DNA of 42,661 nt from Haplosporangium gracile (taxonomy: Eukaryota; Mortierellomycota; Mortierellomycetes; Mortierellales; Mortierellaceae), in contig JAAAUF010000159.1 of assembly GCA_015499985.1 (NCBI GenBank), positions 5,355 to 48,015 on the forward strand, read 5' to 3'. Made by a program: the position numbers and the translations under genes. The notes beneath the pieces were generated by a model. It did no database searches and was not told the origin of the DNA. It saw only the letters and a list, made by a program, of their open reading frames with translations. This document shows, in pieces, positions 12,153-21,981 of the stretch. The first letter of the stretch is position 1; each line of letters starts with the position of its first letter.

Positions 12153-13866
12153 GTCAAGGAGAATAGGACAGGATAGCAAGAGCCAGTTTGTGGAGGACGT
12201 ACAAGTAAGAGAGGGACGAGGTATCTTTGCAGAGATAAATCGAATACGAAAATTGCACGGCTTGATCAACCCTTTTTTTTTATTTTATTTTCCTTCGCGC
12301 TGAACGTAAATTGGATCGCCTTTTTACATCTGTCCAAATTACATGTGCCCCACTGGGTTTTGCAGTCATAAGGGTGCAAACGAGAGCGGAGAGCAAAGCT
12401 AAAGCCCCCTTTGAGGAAAAAAAAAGAAGACTAAAGAAGACAGGGTACCTTGGACATGCAGCTGGAATGGCTACTCGATTTATTACTGTTTGTTTTTTTT
12501 TGCCCTTTCGGCCCTCCGTTGAAATGGAAAGAAAGGGGTTGACGGGGTTCAAGAAGACGAAGGGGAAAAGTGCTCACACCCACATTTCAGTCGCTGTTAT
12601 CAACCCATTCTCATTAGCACCGAAAAAGGCCGGTATTCTCCCTCTCTCTCTCTATCCATTCCTGACTTGAAAAAAAAGTGTCCGGATGAGCGCTTTACAC
12701 TGTAGACATATGTTGGTTGGGGAACTGTGGCTCTCACTTCCCCAAGGTATCTCTTTGACGCAACCTCCAAGTATGTGAGTAGACTACAATATGTAATGAG
12801 GGTCATGGTCCCTGCCATTTTCTTGTTGGAAAAAGATGACAGAACGGGTTCGTTCACTAGCGCACAACCTTCTTTCTCATTAACAACAACCAGCAATATC
12901 TGAATCCTCACCCTCGTTCACTCACATACCCTTCACTCCCACGGGCATTTTGTTGTCGGTACTCTCAATCTCGTCTGTCAATGAATTCATACCTTTTCTT
13001 CATCTTCAATTGCTCCCCGCTTTCTTACTTTCGTCCTTCTTTCTTTTCTTCTCTTCTCTTTCTCTCATTCCTTCTTTCCTTCCTTCTTTCTTGTTTTTCT
13101 TTTCGCTTCTTTTTTTCTCCCGCTTCTCTGGCCAGCTGTTATCCTCTCCCTATATACGCATTCACATTCACATACACAAACACAACACGATACATTACGC
13201 CCTCTTTCTTTTTCTTTTGTTGCTTTGTCACCAATTTTCCTCTTGCCACCATTGCCTGCAAAAAAGTCCTTTCCTCACTTCCATCCTTCTTCTTGTACTA
13301 CAAAAACAAATAACAAGAACAAAAACGCGCGTTTTTGTACACAGTTCCTCAAACAACATCCACCTCTCTCTCTATTACCTGTTTTTTTTGCACTCCATCA
13401 CGGTCGTGTGCTTACACAGATAGCAACAAGTTCGCCCTCTTGCCTCTGCTCTCTCCCTCTCTCTTTCTTTCTTTTCCTCTCCACTCCTCAACAGACAGGC
13501 TTCTCTCAATTTCCATTCGTTCCGCCCACCTTTTTTTTTCTTGTGTTTTTGCTTTGCTATTACTCGGACTTAGGCGATTGCACATGCATGTAGACTACTT
13601 GCTCTTGCTAAACTGAACCACAATAGCCTTTTCATTTCACAGGTCCGTGTGTACCTCTTTTCTTTTTAATTCACAGTTATCTTCCACCTATCCTCCATCC
13701 TCACTTTCAAGCTTTCTTTGTTTTTAACGAACCAGCCTTGTTTCCTTCCTTCCTTCATCTCACTTTCTCTTACGCCTGCAGTTTCTTTGTCAATTGTCAG
13801 TGGAGCACAAACCGTCGGTGGTGCCTCCCCCTTCTCCTCCTTCCCTTCGCTACTCGACAAATTCAC

Positions 13867-16509
13867 ATGAGCGGATCGACAATCGCCTCCACCATCGCCT
13901 CAACCGTTACCTCGGCCGTCTTGACAGCCACCGACTCAATCCTCCTCCCCACTCCCACAGCCTCGCACTTCGACCCTGCTCCAACATTCTCACCCTCAAT
14001 TGGTGGCAACAATTCGGACACAACCCAGCGCCGGCTTTGCGATTGGATCAGGACGGCAGCGCACTGTCGAGATGCTGACTTTACAAGAAATCTGTTGATC
14101 GCCTCTTCGATTATGCATGGACTTGTATTCCTTTTTGGTCTCTGGTTGCTCGCGTACCGCCATCGAGGCATCAATACCAAGATTGTCACAGAGCTCTATG
14201 TCACCGTCGGGACAGGCGTGCGACCAAAGCCTGTAAGTCCCTTCGACCCCATTTCCCTCTTCCTCACACACACTTCATCCTCACACGCACTTCATCCTCA
14301 CCCTCATCGTTATCAACCGTTAAGAAAAGCAAAAAAGCAATTAAACCAAGCTAACAGACGAAAATTGCCATGTTCAGATGGATTGTATTACGTTTTTCAT
14401 GTCTTTAGCATCATTCCTCAAGATTGGCGTGAACCTTTGCCTCATCCTGGATGCTTTCCCTAACAAATTATGGCTCCGTATTGTCTTTGAACAGACGTAT
14501 TGGTAAAGAAATTGAGATATCTTGTCTTTCAAATTTCCCATGAATGTGTTTGCAAAGCAAAAAAAAAAGTGAGCGAATGATGGATAAAAAAATGTACTCG
14601 GGGGCCATGTAAAAAAGTGCCTCAACTGCATCTACCTTCACATCGACATTGGTACTAACATCAACAATTAACATTTGTTTGTTTTGTTGTATTTGCTGTT
14701 GTTTGTTCATTCTTAATATCGATTAGGGTGTTTGTTGCGATCGGGTTTTCGTCGTACTTTGTCGGTCTTCTCTACGCGATGCCTGTCACCACCAAGGAGG
14801 GCATCTTTGCTGTCTACCAACCCGAGGTCATCTTTGGTGAACAGCCCCTTTCTCCGATCCATGTCCTAACCCCGACAACTGTCCACAAGAACGTCTTCCT
14901 CGTGATGGGCGCAGTCTATCCTACCATCTTTGGTGCAGGTGTCGGTGTTGCTTCTGCAGCGACCTCGCAGATGGCTGGATATGGGCATATATCTCGGATC
15001 CTATTGCTCATCCAATACTCCAACTGGGTATTCATGCTCTGGCTCATGGCCATCATGTTCTTTTACTATGGTCTCAAGTACACCTTCATTCTTCGTGCCA
15101 ACATCATCCTCGCCGAGGCCGCACTAAAGGCACCTCAAGCAGCCTTTGGAATTGGCAATCTCCGTTCTGCCAGTCCAGCACGATTCCTCTTTATCCAGCT
15201 CCAGATTACCGGCTTTGGTGGGTCAGCAGTGACCCTGCTGGCTGGCACTCTCTGCATGATCTGGGTGTTGTATCGTGACGAGATTCTGTCCATGTCCAAC
15301 GTCATATTGCCCCGCACCATGGCTTTCTTTTGGACATGCGCGATTGCCGCGGCCTACTTTGTCATCATGACCCTCATTGCTGTCCAGACTGTCCGCAACC
15401 GTCGTCGCGGTCTCCATGAGCCTGTTACGTCTGTCACCAACTCGTACATGCCCGGCCAAAAGACCTCCTCCGGGAACAACTCCAAGGCTCTCTACTCCTC
15501 CCAGCCTCACAAGACCCGATCTGTCCAGTCTGAATCGGAGGCTCGGCTTGCCCAGCGCAACTCTGGCGACTTTAGCACGTTGCACTCTGCCTACTCGATG
15601 GAGAAGGATTGTGAGGGTAATGCTTCTCTCGAGTACGAGACCGTCTATGAGAATGCCAATACGATCGCAGCCATGGTCGAGGCATCTCAATCTCCCTCCA
15701 CTCGATCGGAGCAAGACCGGGCAAACAAGAAGCTATCGGGGGGGTTACCTAATCGCCCCATTACGATCATGTCCCACCGGACCGGGGATGCCCAAAACAA
15801 TGGTCGGCGAGAAAGTGATGCGCAATCTAGTTTGTCTGGCCACAACGGTTCCTCCGCCAAGGTAGCCCCTGATCTGCGGAACACTGTCTTTGGTGCTCAG
15901 CCACGCCGACCTAGCAGCCCACCCCCATCGGCATCGTCATATCCCCTCATCAATATCCGATCTTCGTCGTCGACTCACAAGAGCAAGAGCAGCAGTCGAT
16001 CGTACGGGTCTTCTTCTCACACCGCCAGCCAGACCTCAAGCGAGGCTTCCTCGGCAACCAAGCGATCGTTGGATATGAAGTTTTCGCCTCACGTTTTCAC
16101 CCCTCTTCCCGACGTCCCTCAGCCCACCTATTCTCATCCTTATAGCCACCAGCCGCAGCAAAGGCAACAACAACGGCAGCAGCCCTATGAGCAACAAGAG
16201 CCCTATCAGACCCTGCAGTACAGGGTCTCACAAAAGGGTCTCTCACCTCCACCCAGGACCAAGCGGCTACCCAATGGACCCAATCCTGGCTACGAACCAT
16301 CACCCTCGTCGCCAGTGTCGCCCCCAGCACGAGACACATTCATGATGAATGGAGCGACAACGACGACGACGACGACGACGACGACGCCGGAGGGATATTC
16401 ACATACGCCTCGGATCGGAGGAGGAGTCCGGCGAAAGTCGTTGAAGGGAATTGAGGAGAACGAGACAGAAGTAAATCCTTCCTGGCCATTGCCACCCAGG
16501 CTCAATTAG
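13867..16509 (+). CDS. Unrecognised seven-transmembrane protein with long disordered C-terminal tail
   Basis: Three exons, 13867-14232, 14378-14502 and 14727-16509, giving 757 residues. I do not recognise the family. A Ser/Thr-rich N-terminus is followed by seven hydrophobic segments at about residues 75-97, 125-148, 165-181, 220-242, 254-280, 317-344 and 361-384. The basic stretch RNRRRG comes right after the last helix, consistent with a cytosolic tail. The tail (about 385-757) is rich in Ser, Pro and Gln, with a poly-Ser stretch, a Gln-rich block and ten consecutive Thr encoded by an ACG microsatellite. The topology resembles a receptor or other seven-helix membrane protein, but no G-protein-coupled receptor motif was found, so no function is assigned. 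An in-frame upstream ATG at 13738 exists; 13867 is preferred because sequence before it is low-complexity leader. Confidence 0.8.
16357..16386 (+). repeat. ACG microsatellite encoding poly-Thr
   Basis: One ACA and nine ACG codons in a row give ten Thr inside the disordered tail of the seven-helix protein. Its length may vary between strains. Confidence 0.95.
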
Positions 16510-16924
16510 TCTCTCTTTTTCTTCTCTTTTTCTTTCATCCATTCGTTGTATACATACCATCCCTTACTTCAAACTATTAAAACACCTAATAACGACTTTT
16601 CTCCATGCACTTCTTTGTCCCTTGGTATTTGAGAGGCTACATTTTTTTTTTGATATAAACCTTTCTTTTGCGCACGAACCCGGGAGAGGAGTACCAAACG
16701 GGGGTCAAGACCGATCGATCGATTGGCCGCTTGTTCGCGCGGGGAGTGGATGAAGCGAAAGTCTCTCTTCTCTCGTTCTCTTCCTTTGTTCCTCTTTTCT
16801 CTTTTTTATCTCTGCTTGCATCACTTTTCTCATCTTATTCCTCATTCGCCTCTCATTCACTCTCCCAGCACCACCACCAATAAGGACTGACTGACTACCA
16901 GTAAACAGCAACACTACAGCAACC
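16510..16924 (+). promoter_or_regulatory. Intergenic region and promoter of the quinone reductase
   Basis: The tandem (same-strand) spacer is about 415 bp. A pyrimidine-rich stretch at about 16760-16870 leads into the ATG at 16925, whose context (AACCATGAA) is good for initiation. No other gene is visible. Confidence 0.45.
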
Positions 16925-18325
16925 ATGAAAGCGATTCTCATTGAAAAGGCATTGACCTCGGTCGACCAGATGACCGTCCACACCGTCCCCGACCCCATCC
17001 CCAAAAAGGGCGAGATTCTCGTCGACTGCAAGGCAGCTGGCCTTAACTTTTTCGACATTCTCCAGGTACTACTTTTTTCACTCTCACTTACTTTCCCTCC
17101 TCGACACTGCTATAGTTGAATGTCGTTTTGTCCTTCATTTGCAACAGCACCAGAGAATACTTTTATTCCCGGGCAGACATCACACGCAGGAGGCGCGCTA
17201 TACAGTTCTATTGAAACACCAATTAACTAACCAAAGAACTCTTTGTTTCTTCTTCTTAAACGAATAGGTTCAGGAGAAGTACCAGGTCAAGCCCCCATAC
17301 CCATACATCCCCGGTGCAGAGGTAACGTATTGCTGGCTGTGCAAACTCGTTTCTGTTCGTTGCGCATTTGTCTCGTAATTATTTTACCCGAACCGATATG
17401 TTATTTTTTCTTGCATTGAGCCCTATGGACCTTTGGAACAGAATCCAACAACTACCATTTCCATCCTAGCATACAACTAACCCGCTGCCCTACTCCCATT
17501 GCATAAAAATAGTTCGCAGGAGTGATTACACAGATTCACCCCGAAACCAAGACCCCTTACAAGATTGGCGATCGCGTCTTTGGTTCGACCCAGGGCTGCT
17601 ACGCCGAGAAGCTCACCGTCTCTGCCAAGAACCTCCTCCCCATCCCCGATAACATCTCGTTCGAGCAGGCTGCAGGTCTTTTCATCACTTACCCAACCTC
17701 TTATGTCGCCCTCGCCATCCGTGCTCAGCTCAAGGAGGATGAATGGTGTCTTATCCATGCTGCTGCCGGAGGAGTCGGTCTCTGTGCCGTCCAAATCGCC
17801 AAGGCCCTCGGCGCCAAAGTCATTGCCACCGCAGGATCTCAGGAGAAGCTCGATGTTGCCCTCAAGAACGGCGCTGATTTCGCAGTCAACTACCGGGACA
17901 AGGACTGGACTGCCCAGGTCCTTAAGATTACTGGAGGCAAGGGCGCAGATGTAGTTTATGACCCTGTCGGATTGATCAACGAGTCCCTTCGCTGTGCTGC
18001 CTGGTGTGCTCGTGTGCTCGTTGTCGGTTTCGCGGCTGGCACGATTGAGAAGATCCCCGCCAATCGGATTCTGTTGAAGAACATTTCTGTGGTCGGTGTT
18101 CATTGGGGTGCCTATAGCAAGCATGACATGGCGACCATTGCTCAGGTCTGGACGGAGTTGTTGGATCTGTTTGCAAAGGAGAAGTTGGTCCCTGTTGTCT
18201 ATGACAAGATCTACCAGGGGTTGGATTCTGTCAAGACTGGACTGAATGACTTGGCTGCCAGGAAGACATTTGGAAAGGCTGTTGTTGTTGTCCACGGTGT
18301 CGCTCCTTCCCACAGCAAATTGTAA
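16925..18325 (+). CDS. ZTA1: NADPH:quinone oxidoreductase, zeta-crystallin type
   Basis: Three exons, 16925-17065, 17268-17321 and 17513-18325, encode 335 residues; yeast Zta1 is 334 and human zeta-crystallin 329. It belongs to the zinc-free branch of the medium-chain dehydrogenase/reductase superfamily and transfers electrons from NADPH to quinones. Visible features are the N-terminal GroES-like fold (GEILVDCKAAGLNFFDILQ), the YPYIPGAEFAGVI segment spanning two introns, and the Rossmann nucleotide-binding loop AAAGGVG at about residue 148-155. ADVVYDPVG follows, typical of this branch. The zinc-ligand cysteines of alcohol dehydrogenases are absent, as expected. A quinone-reductase-like enzyme of different substrate preference remains possible. 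Confidence 0.93.
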
Positions 18326-18371
18326 AATAAGTATGCCAAAAAAGAAAAGGACTTAGAAAATGGCTTCGTAA

Positions 18372-18377
18372 AATAAA
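18372..18377 (+). terminator. Candidate polyadenylation signal of quinone reductase
   Basis: AATAAA lies about 47 nt after the stop codon of the quinone reductase gene. Confidence 0.4.
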
Positions 18378-18842
18378 TCAAATTCAAAAATACCCACACT
18401 GACGGATTAAAGAAGCGTGCGTGAAATGAGCATTGGGAAGGAAAACTAGACAGCACCGATTTGCTTTGACAACACGAGACCGACTTTTTTTTTTTTTTTT
18501 TTTTTTTGCGACGCGATCAATATTCCCGAGAAGGTTCTCGACTCATGGCAAATAGAACTAACAGAAGAGTGTCTCGAGCGGCATCTCGCAAGAAACTCGG
18601 AGTTGGAGATCTTCACCATATTTGGGCCGGAGGACCTCCTGCCCCCGCTTTTCCTTCGTACCCTTGCTAGGTCGCGACTAAACGTTCTCTTGGCGCACCC
18701 TTTTCTGGACCGGACTTTGGCGATAGAAACTTATCCTTCCCGAAGTGAACTAGTCCTTGCGGTTTCGGTTCTTGCTCTTGACAACGAGGGGTCCTGTGGC
18801 TGTGGGAAGAGGAAGAGGAAGAGACTACAGACCGAAGTCCTA

Positions 18843-19133
18843 CCAGCACATTGTCTCAGAACAATAACCGTCTCGGAGCAATGAATCCTGCTCAACGCCT
18901 TTTGCTGTCAGCCGATCGCCGGGCTCGAACTTGAGCATCTTGGAAATCATGGCGGCAGGTATGTGGACATTGCGGAAGGCGTCCACGAAATTTTGCTTTA
19001 AGGGGTGTAGGGACCGGCCGATAGACCCTGGGCGCTGAGTTGCTGTGCATAGACGTACAGGTAATGTACAATTACGGGATTGACGCGAATAACGTTCTGA
19101 AGGTACTGCACGCACATCCACGACGCAATAAAA
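18843..19133 (-). pseudogene. Frameshifted coding fragment, unrecognised
   Basis: On the minus strand, 19133 to about 19005 reads as plausible protein (VNPVIVHYLYVYAQQL) up to a stop. The adjacent segment, about 19006 to 18843, continues as plausible protein in another frame (FVDAFRNVHIPAAMISK, then MLKFEPGDRL) before its own stop. C-ending codons dominate both parts, unlike the surrounding DNA. The simplest reading is a gene fragment broken by a frameshift near 19003, or two exons whose splice sites I cannot place. I do not recognise the family; a kinase C-terminal lobe was considered, but the match is too thin. Confidence 0.35.
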
Positions 19134-19217
19134 TTCTTGAAAACAAAAAATAACGTTATGAAAGTGAATATGGCAATCAAATCAAAGCACAAGAGAGCAA
19201 GTGAGGTTGCAAGGATA

Positions 19218-19223
19218 TTTATT
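19218..19223 (-). terminator. Candidate polyadenylation signal of SEC61
   Basis: AATAAA on the minus strand lies about 120 nt after the SEC61 stop codon. Confidence 0.35.
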
Positions 19224-19342
19224 TTATGATGTACATAGGAAGATAGTGAAAGAAAGCTCACCCAAAAAGTGAAAATAGGAAAATAAACAAGCAAAAGGAA
19301 AAAAAAACAAAAGCAAGAAATCATGAGGAAACAACTCGTTGC

Positions 19343-21505
19343 TTAGAAAGCAAGAGCATCTCCAGAATTCTCAATGCTCTCCTTGACAAACATCTCCCAG
19401 TACTGGTAGATGATGGTGGTGCACAATAAGATACCGGTACCGGAGCCAATGGCGCCAATGAGATCGGCAAAGACAGAGACGGCACCCAAGACGGCACCAC
19501 CAAAGGCGGCAGCGGTGGGGATGACACGCTTCAACTCCTTGTACATGGAAGCATCACGATGGCCGGCCATGACCATGTTCTGATCCTTGAGCTGCTTGGC
19601 AACATCGCGGGGGGAGGAGCCAGAGACCTCGATCCAGGTCTTGGACAAGAGGGCGCAGGCAGTCAACATAAAGGTGATGTAGACGACGGTGTGGATGGGG
19701 TCCAAGAGGGCCTCGGTGATGCTGTGAGGCGGGGACATGTAGTAGGCGAGGCCACCGGAGGCGATCATCTGGTTGGTGCCCTGGTAAGGAGTCCAGGTTC
19801 CGAGGATGCGGACGAGGATGTTCTCGGGGAAGCGGTTGAAGACCATCTGGGAGACCATGAACATGTTGGAGGTCAAGGCAGACTGCAGCATGATGGGCAT
19901 GTTGGAGGTGTAGAACAACTTGATAGGGTAGGTACCACGCTGGCCACGGAAACGGGAAGACTTGACGGGGAGCTCAACACGGAAACCCTGGAGGTAGATG
20001 ACAATGCCAAAGACGAGAATGGTGGCCAGCAAGTTCATGACGTTGGGGAGGTTCTGGCGGTAGAAGGCCTCCTTCAAGGCACGGGACTTGTTGGAGCGGG
20101 TGAAAAGCAAGTGGAAGAGAGCGATCAAGGCACCCTCAAACTCGGGGCCGTTGCCGACGTTGTAGGTGGTGGGGCTGAGGGCCTTCCAGAGGATGGTCTC
20201 GCAGACGTTGGTGGCGATGAAGAGAGAGATACCAGATCCCAAACCGTAACCCTTCTGCAAGAGCTCATCCAGGAGAACAACGATGACGCCGGCAACAACC
20301 AACTGGAGGATCAAGAGCAAGCAAATACCAGCACCCAAATCGGAGGGACGACCGTACAATCCGTTCATAACCGAGACAGTAGCTTGACCGAAAGCAATCA
20401 AAACAGCAAACACTATACCATTTGATGGAGGATAATGAGGAGGGGTTAAAAAGTAGGCACAACAACAAAAAACAAAGGGGGTTGAGAAATAAAGAGATCG
20501 ATCAAGGAGAAAGCAGAGCAAAAAGAAATAGCACTTCTGCAATGAGAACAAGAGAAGGGAGACTTACACTTCTGGGCACCGTTGAAGAGGGAACGATCCT
20601 CCTTGAGACTGTAATCGACCTCGATCAAGTTGGCACCGGCCAACAATTGCATGAACATACCGGAGGTGACAATGGGGGTGATACCGAGCTCCATCAATGT
20701 TCCACGGTTGGAGGCGAGAATGGCACGCATCCAGTAGAGGGGATCAGAAGAATCTGAGGACATGATTCCGTACAAGGGGACCTGCGAGCAGACCAAGAAG
20801 ATGAACAGAGTGACGGCAGTCCAGAGAACCTTTTGGCGGAAGGGGATCTATTATGGCCCAAGAGTCAAGGGTAAAGAAGCCGTTGAGTACACGCAGATCC
20901 AGCCCCTCAGCACCCTCGTTTTCACACCCTCGCTCACACAGAGCCGAATCATGTGTTTGAAAGCGCGTATTAGGTCGATCGACAGCCAGTGAGACCACAC
21001 GAGTTTAAAAAGTGCCAGTCTGGAAGACATACCTTGCGCTCAGGAGCAGCAATCTCGGGCAGGACGGCCATGAAAGGCCTGATCAAGTGCAGGAAGCGGA
21101 CTATCAGGAAGAAACGAGAAAGAACGTCCAAAAGGTTAGATGACTTGTCCATCCTGTTTTTCAGATGGACGCGAAAGGTGGAGAAGTGTCAGATGAAGGA
21201 GCAGCTCCTTCGTTATGGCGTGTTCATCCAGTGTCTCGAGGTGAGAGTGGTTCTCCTTCGTTCCCGTAGTAAGTATCCTGCGTGCATATCATTAAGAGTT
21301 GCTCCTTGTCCTGTTTGACTGTCTTGTTCGAGTTGTGCTCCATTTTTCGAGGTATTGACCATGGCGAGACTCAGATGAGGAGGAGTGATCAGTGATCAGG
21401 CCAGCGATAAGCTTTTTGAATATCCATCTGTGTACACCGATAGTGAGTGTCAAGAAGGAGAGTGATATGAGTGAGAGAGAGAGAGGATAACTTACAACCA
21501 GCCAT
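19343..21505 (-). CDS. SEC61: Protein translocon subunit Sec61 alpha
   Basis: Four exons on the minus strand, 21505-21496, 21100-21033, 20847-20568 and 20412-19343, encode 475 residues (animal Sec61 alpha 476). It forms the ten-helix channel through which secretory and membrane proteins cross the ER membrane. Conserved stretches in order are [83 protein letters not shown] and GSGTGILL. The first exon contributes only ATGGCTGGTT; it is chosen because it completes the conserved GFRFL start in phase. The stop follows NSGDALAF. No helix or conserved loop is missing. The 5' end faces the RecQ gene across a 476-bp shared promoter. Confidence 0.96.
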
Positions 21506-21981
21506 GGTAGGCAAGACGGGGGGAAGGAGGGAGGAGGGGAGGGGGGTGGGAGTGGGAGTGAGAAGATGAGGATGATGAAGAAAAGAAGAAAAGAAAGACA
21601 GAGAAGGACGCAGAAGACCCAAATATATTACCTGACGTACCGTGTGCGACAGACGCGGATTTTGCTCGATTTCGTTTTTTTCCCTTGCCCTTCTCTTTGC
21701 TGTTGATTCTCGCGCTGGATTTGGAGACGCCTGAGTGGTCGACTGGGCGGGCTACCATCAGCGACCAATCAGAGCGAGCCACTGTTTGAACTCTTTTTTG
21801 GCTCTCACCTCGCGAGAGCATCGAGCAATATGGAACGAATCAATAAAACAAAAAAAGAATGACGTCATTCACTCTTTTGAAATTGGTGGCGGCAATGGCC
21901 TTGATTTTTTGGACGCTTTTTGACCCTCTCACCTCTCCCATCTCTACGAATTCAGTGGTTCGAAGAAAAATCCCCACAACC
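21506..21981. promoter_or_regulatory. Bidirectional promoter of SEC61 and RecQ helicase
   Basis: The 476-bp region separates two divergent start codons. It contains a CCAATCA box at 21765-21771, the perfect palindrome TGACGTCA at 21860-21867, a related TGACGTAC at 21633-21640 and an A/T-rich TATA-like stretch at 21620-21629. TGACGT-type sites are bound by fungal bZIP factors of the ATF/CREB and Hac1 groups. Because SEC61 is a classical unfolded-protein-response target, such control is plausible, but it is inference. Confidence 0.55.

Larger units (their letters stand above)
10396..13866. other. Gene-poor 3.5-kb region upstream of the seven-helix protein gene
   Basis: No intact gene could be supported. 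Contents are homopolymer runs, an assembly gap (11101-11110), two short tandem repeats and, from about 12950 to 13780, a strongly C/T-rich stretch. The last is probably the promoter and 5' leader of the gene starting at 13867. A minus-strand frame at 10678-10932 encodes a charged tail and could be a remnant, but has no recognisable domain. Confidence 0.5.
18326..19342. other. Convergent spacer between quinone reductase and SEC61
   Basis: Both neighbours end here, and AATAAA-type signals are present for each. The middle holds a long T tract at about 18487-18507. Beyond it are pieces with coding-like codon use that no intact frame explains (see the pseudogene at 18843-19133). Confidence 0.6.

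Noticed and set aside
12950..13616. Overlapping Ser/Phe/Leu-rich frames
   Set aside because: They only reflect a C/T-rich leader or promoter tract.
13738..13866. In-frame upstream ATG extending the seven-helix protein
   Set aside because: The added residues are leader-like low complexity from a pyrimidine-rich tract; the ATG at 13867 gives a more plausible start.
17477..18313. 278-codon minus-strand frame opposite the quinone reductase
   Set aside because: Shadow of the real gene, which has clear family motifs.
18843..19133. Protein-kinase C-terminal lobe
   Set aside because: A resemblance of about ten residues (MLKFEPGDRLTA) is not enough without other kinase motifs.
19559..20425. Long plus-strand open frame opposite SEC61
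   Set aside because: It is the antisense shadow of the conserved SEC61 coding exon; composition follows the complementary codons.
21859..21981. Longer N-terminus for the RecQ gene from an upstream in-frame ATG
   Set aside because: This ATG overlaps the TGACGTCA promoter palindrome, and the extension is hydrophobic, unlike the nuclear disordered N-terminus; 21982 has the better initiation context.
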